Shown: one piece after another, positions 59,481 through 64,000 of the stretch | Layout of the letters: every line of letters begins with the position of its first letter | Numbering within the stretch: position 1 is the first letter of the stretch | Assembly: GCA_021229015.1 (NCBI GenBank) | Contig: CM037779.1 | Location: 1,488,001-1,552,000 of the forward strand | Length of the DNA stretch: 64,000 nt | Direction of reading: 5' to 3' | DNA from: Solen grandis | Lineage: Eukaryota > Mollusca > Bivalvia > Adapedonta > Solenidae | Position numbers and translations under genes: made by a program | Notes under the pieces: model-generated | What the model was told of the DNA's origin: nothing | The model's input: the letters and a program-made list of their open reading frames with translations, nothing else | Database searches by the model: none

Positions 59481-61050
59481 AAGAAGATTATTAAATTTCA
59501 CTTTAAAAATCTATTTTTTGCTCCTGTGACCCAGATATGCAACAGACCGGAACCATTTGAACAACTTTGGTATAGTTTCATGCAAGGAACATCACAGGCA
59601 ATTTTCATCCAATTTGGCCTAGTGGTTTAGGAGGAGATGTTGTTTAAAGAAAATTTTTGACACCAGATGCACGCACGCATGAAGGACACTGGACAAAAGA
59701 GGATCACTAAAAATGTAGGCAGTGACAATGGCTTGCTGCTTTTCCAGGGTTGTGATAACAATGTTGTTTCGGTTGGACTAGGGAACCTGGGGAAATTCCC
59801 ATGCTTTTTTTTAAATTTGAAATAGTGCATTCTTGTGGGTTTTTGGGGGGTTGTATGTCTACATTTATGTATGGTTGGGGAATTTTAGAGGGGGCATGCG
59901 CTGGGTGCACCCCCCTCCCACCCCCCCCCACCCTTGAATCTGCCACTGAGTATATTACAGTTGGAGCCAAATCTGTCAAATATGTTAGAATGGTACTGGA
60001 CAGTTAAATTAAAATCAAAATCATTAGTCTAATACATCTTAATTGGCTTATGAAAAAGTTAAGTGATCAATGAAGCAGGACAAGTTTTAAAATGAATATT
60101 TCACACAGATCATACACGGATATGTAATTTACTATCTGTGTAAGACTTTAACAGAACCTATCAATGTTGAAAAAACATAAATCAGTGATATACTTGAATG
60201 CTTCAAAGATCTTTGTTGCTACTACCTATACATATAGACCATACACCATCTTACACAGTTTTATATCATAGAAGAGCAAAATCAGACTTGACACCATAAA
60301 ACACAAACATCAGCCTGCAAAATATTTCTGCATTATAAAATTATACAAGTCTACATCAACCTTAACACTGCTGACATATAACTCAGTGTTTTTTTTTTCC
60401 CAAAATCTAATTACAGCATATTATATTAATCCTACCGCTTCTGTGAGTGGATCTTCCCAATGTTTACAAATATATTCAAATTAACTAATCAGATTAGCCA
60501 ATAGCAATGCTGGGATATTATGTGACACAAAAGAACACATGGCTTTGTGATACTACAAACAAAGCTGTCTGAATCTTTGGAACATCTAAAACTGTTACTG
60601 CGTAAATGAAGACTTCAGCATTGTTAAAATTTCAGCCAAGCATAATCTACTGCCAAGATATTTCCACCCAAAAAATCCTGTCTTGTGAGTAGTCTGGGCA
60701 GAGGAAGTGTTGAAGGAAACCTGCTCAGTTATTTAAACCGGCACTACCAACAAAGCGATACGTCACAGATCACATCAACCAAGGAGTGCTTTGTTCCTGG
60801 AAGAAAGATAGGTTTTGATCCATCACCAGATAAAATATCTTTAAAGAATTATCTTGCAGTCTGCTTAGGTTTTTTTACTTAATACCTCAGAGTGCCTATT
60901 GCTGTCAGTCTGATTGGGTCTCTTCATGGTCAAACATGGTCAAACATAGTGTAAAACAGTTGGAGTAATTAGTTAGGATATACAATGTAGACTCATTATA
61001 ACAAGCTAACATTGGACCCCAAATCAATATTTTGTGATTTACTTAGTTAT

Positions 61051-61219
61051 CTTAAGGTAATCCATCCATCATTAAATTTTATAGTAAATGCAAGCCTTTA
61101 TAGACTTAGAGCAAAGAGTCTATAATGCCAAGTCAAAGGATGCTTGCATCTGCATTCAAGTCTTTAAAGCATCTGAAGGACAATGATTGTAATTTAAGGA
61201 TGGATAGATTACCTTAAGC
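61051..61219. mobile_element. Short MITE with AAGGTAATCCATCCATC ends
   Basis: Left AAGGTAATCCATCCATC and right GATGGATAGATTACCTT are inverted copies with one mismatch. The inner 'gcaagcctttatagactta' / 'tctttaaagcat' segments are also partly inverted. There is no coding capacity. Confidence 0.8.
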
Positions 61220-61549
61220 TATATTTCCACGATGTTATGATAATGTCCAATGTAAGACTTGAACTCAAAGCATAGTTACACTGCATTTTCAACCAAAATG
61301 AACTCTATATAATGACAAGATTAGGGCACTCGGTGCAGCAGTAGGACAGATCTAAAGGTCATGTCTGTCACAGGCACCAACCAATGATCCAAACCAGGTA
61401 CAGTCAAACGATGGATAAGAGGTTATTCAAATAGACATAAAAAGACATGTGTGAATATGAAAGAAATATCTGAAGGAAAGTTTGTTGGCAATTATCAAAC
61501 ATTCCATAAAGTCAGTATAGTTTTCTTTTCTTAAAAAAAAATGTATATT

Positions 61550-62050
61550 AAAAGAAAGAGTGCTGCTTATCGCAAAATATGCACGTCCTGCTATTTTATC
61601 AGTTTAAGAGCCATAACTCTAAAGTTTTTAAGACATTTTGGCTGGTTATCTAACTTGGCTGAGATATTGTGCCCATATATATTATAATCAGTTTGGTAAA
61701 GATTGTGTATGTTGTTAGAGAGCGGAAAGCGGGCATTGTTATATAGCAATTTTCATCAATTCAAGGGCCTTAACTCTGGAGTGTCTGGAAAACTTGCTGG
61801 TTATTGAACTTGCCATTTCCATTGAAACCAAGCTTGATTCAGATCAGTTCATGTTTTTATGAGTTAAGAACAAACACTGTTAATTTAATAAATTTTTATC
61901 AATTCAAGGGCCATAACTCAGGAGTGTCTGGGACAATCTGGCTGGTTATCAGACTTGGTCGAGATATTGTGCCCACATACATTATGACCAAGTCTGGTTA
62001 AGGTTGGTTTATGTTTGTTTGAGTTAGACAACCCCCGCCTCAGGTGAATC
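61550..62050. repeat. Dispersed repeat related to 51.52 kb, two internal units
   Basis: 'ggctggttatc.(a)(g)acttgg' with 'gagatattgtgcccacatac' and 'ccataactc.gaa/gg' repeat about 310 bases apart. Confidence 0.7.
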
Positions 62051-62192
62051 AATATTAGCCATCTTGTCATTCTATGGGCATATAAAAAAAAGGAAAAAAT
62101 ATGGAAAAATATACAAGAATATATGTCAAACATGAAATATAGTGAACATAACAAACATATAACCTTGACATTTCACATAATCTCTTAAATGT

Positions 62193-62425
62193 TTAACCCT
62201 TTCCCTCATAGAGGAAACCATGAAAAGACCTATTGGAACAACATAAAAACCAGATCAGCCTGCGAGTTACGATCAGGTTTTATGCTGTTCGCTGCTCCTC
62301 AGTGGTCTGGAAATGAGGACTTTATAATTAAATTTGGTAAGAATTAACTGTGGTTTTCTGCAGATCAGGCTTTATGTGGTACCTATTGAGTGTGTCAAAA
62401 TTAGTCTATATGAGGGAAAGGGTTA
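62193..62425 (+). mobile_element. MITE family 1, copy 13
   Basis: TTAA both sides; TIRs intact; palindrome partly deleted ('gcgagttacgatcaggtttt'). Confidence 0.88.
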
Positions 62426-62689
62426 AAGTCAGTTAGAATGGTAAGTATGATGACCTTAACTAATTTTGAAGAAATAAGTGAAAAACTGTTAGCATAGCAA
62501 GTACATCACAAACCTTTACTTCATGAATATTCATGAACAAATTTATTTCTTGATAAATACTTGAAATTGGTAAATGAAATAGGCACATCAGAGCACATCT
62601 ATATCAGTTAGACCTTGAAATGCTGTAAGATAAATCAGGTGAACCCAAGTTTGCTCTAGTTCAATAGTGGTATTAGTGAAATCTTTACT

Positions 62690-63137
62690 ATGGTGTATGG
62701 TGGCATATTTCTGCCAGCCACTTATCCACTTAGCTATGTTGAAACTTTTCTGAAAAAAATGTCACATAGTCAGTTAGTAACTGGCAAGTAGAAAACTTTC
62801 GTTTTATCCTCTTAGGTATCTAACAGAACAAAACTGCCTGTTAGTGCCTACTACTGCCAGCCATATTATTCACTTAAGATAACTGGTATCTCGCCTTTTT
62901 TCAAGTTAAGTTATTAAAAGCATTTTTTCAATTGGAAAAAAGCATGACCTTAACCAAAAATTGTTTGCAGTAGTGGGCACTAACAGACAATTTAGTCCTG
63001 TTAAGATACCTAAGTGGATAACTTGAAAATTTTCTACTTTTTTAGATATAAACTGAATATGTGACAATTTTTCAGAAAAGTTTCAACATAGCTAAGTGGA
63101 TAAGTGGCTGGCAGAAATATGCCACCATACTTTATTG
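62690..63137. mobile_element. Large inverted-repeat (foldback-like) element
   Basis: Left 'ggtggcatatttctgccagc' and right 'gctggcagaaatatgccacc' start arms of about 170-180 bases. These stay complementary through 'cacttatccacttagctatg' / 'catagctaagtggataagtg' and 'taggtatct.aacagaac' / 'gttaagatacct'. The central loop is about 90 bases. No frame was found. Confidence 0.85.
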
Positions 63138-63589
63138 ATTTACCTCAGATGTAGTATTTGCTAAATCAATGACCTTTAAATTCCACCATATCTATCACCT
63201 GTCTCTACACTATTAAGATTGATTTGAACTCAGCACTAGTTGATTAAAATTATATCAATAATAATAATGGTTCATTCTCCTGTTAATATAAACGGCATGC
63301 AAGCATGGTAATCCATATGTGATTTTAAGTACCTAATAGTACAGAGATAAGGGAGAAAGAGATATATAAGAGAGCTTTCCTTAATCTGGTCAGGCAAGTT
63401 ATGGTTACTTAGTGGGATGCTTAATCTGCTAGATGTCAAATTTTAAGTTCAACCGGCATGTTAACTGGACAGTTCAAATGAGGAAAAATGAAAGTGAAAG
63501 TATAGTGATACACATCAAACAACATGTTTGCAACTATATGTTAATATTATCATTAAATACACAAACAAATAAACAAGTAACTGGTGTTG

Positions 63590-64000
63590 CATGTAACACA
63601 TGAGTCTCCGACCGGTGAGGTGCAAATTTTTGTTACCATAGCAACCAGAATTTTGGTCCGAGGAAAAAAAAACAAAGTGACATGCAGAATATCCATACTG
63701 CCATTTATTCATATACCAAGTTTCATAATATTATCTTAAATGTTTTTTTAAGTTATCGTGGGATCCAGATTTCCAGACAGACAAAAGGCGACAGACAGAC
63801 GGATGGCAAACCTATAGTCCCCTCCTAACCTTTGAACCTGATTTAAACAGTCAACCTGTTATAAGAGGCCAATTTTTTTACCTTCAGATTCCAAAAGTAG
63901 CACTTACTAACCTTAAATTAAGCTCTGTTTGGCAGCCACATGGGCTAAAAGTGCAGCTACATCCTTTACTTCCCTCGACTGGTTGCCTAACCATTTATTA
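63590..64000. repeat. Dispersed repeat fragments at the right edge
   Basis: 'gttaccatagcaaccagaat', 'accaagtttcataatattat' and 'cagacagacaaaaggcgaca' form a typical bivalve repeat tail. From 63847, 'acagtcaacctgttataaga' then 'ggcca' matches the family seen at 39.39 kb. Confidence 0.55.

Noticed and set aside
60685..60882. 65-codon plus frame beginning SSLGRGSVEG
   Set aside because: No family recognised and no convincing splice sites around it.

Overview
This is eukaryotic nuclear DNA, most likely from a bivalve mollusc. Genes are split into short exons with GT-AG introns. The DNA is AT-rich and packed with tRNA-derived SINEs, MITEs and tandem repeats of the kind that fill bivalve introns, including the 'aagggcaataactc' repeats and the 'gctcacctgagc' repeats. 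The species cannot be fixed from this window. No bacterial, viral or CRISPR feature is supported.

Three protein-coding genes can be read by joining exons at splice sites in a consistent phase. (1) A CCDC25 orthologue runs on the minus strand. Its first six coding exons lie between 9719 and 1045, and the rest lies beyond the left edge. (2) A SAMD15-like single-SAM-domain protein is complete on the plus strand, with four exons between 16330 and 19452 (147 residues). (3) A large SLC26-family anion transporter occupies 45293 down to 23808 on the minus strand. Thirteen exons give 622 codons: N-terminal tail, membrane domain and the first part of the STAS domain. Its first exon(s) were not found. 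The end of its STAS domain is lost at a run of exactly 100 N (23248-23347), which looks like a scaffold join.

Layout: 1-9.7 kb CCDC25 with repeat-filled introns; 9.8-12.2 kb a possible orphan terminal exon and small repeats; 12.2-15.25 kb a striking block of about six 450-bp units, each with clusters of the palindrome TGACGTCA; 15.3-20.6 kb SAMD15; 21.1-23.15 kb a 45-bp minisatellite split by the 3' end of a LINE-type retrotransposon; 23.25 kb gap; 23.8-45.3 kb SLC26; 45.3-64 kb no recognised gene, mostly repeats, including a 24-bp minisatellite.

The most abundant mobile element is a 200-290 bp MITE with TTAA target sites (13 copies, nine of them from 33.9 to 57.7 kb). A second MITE-like family shares its ends. 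No functional link between the three genes is implied by the sequence.
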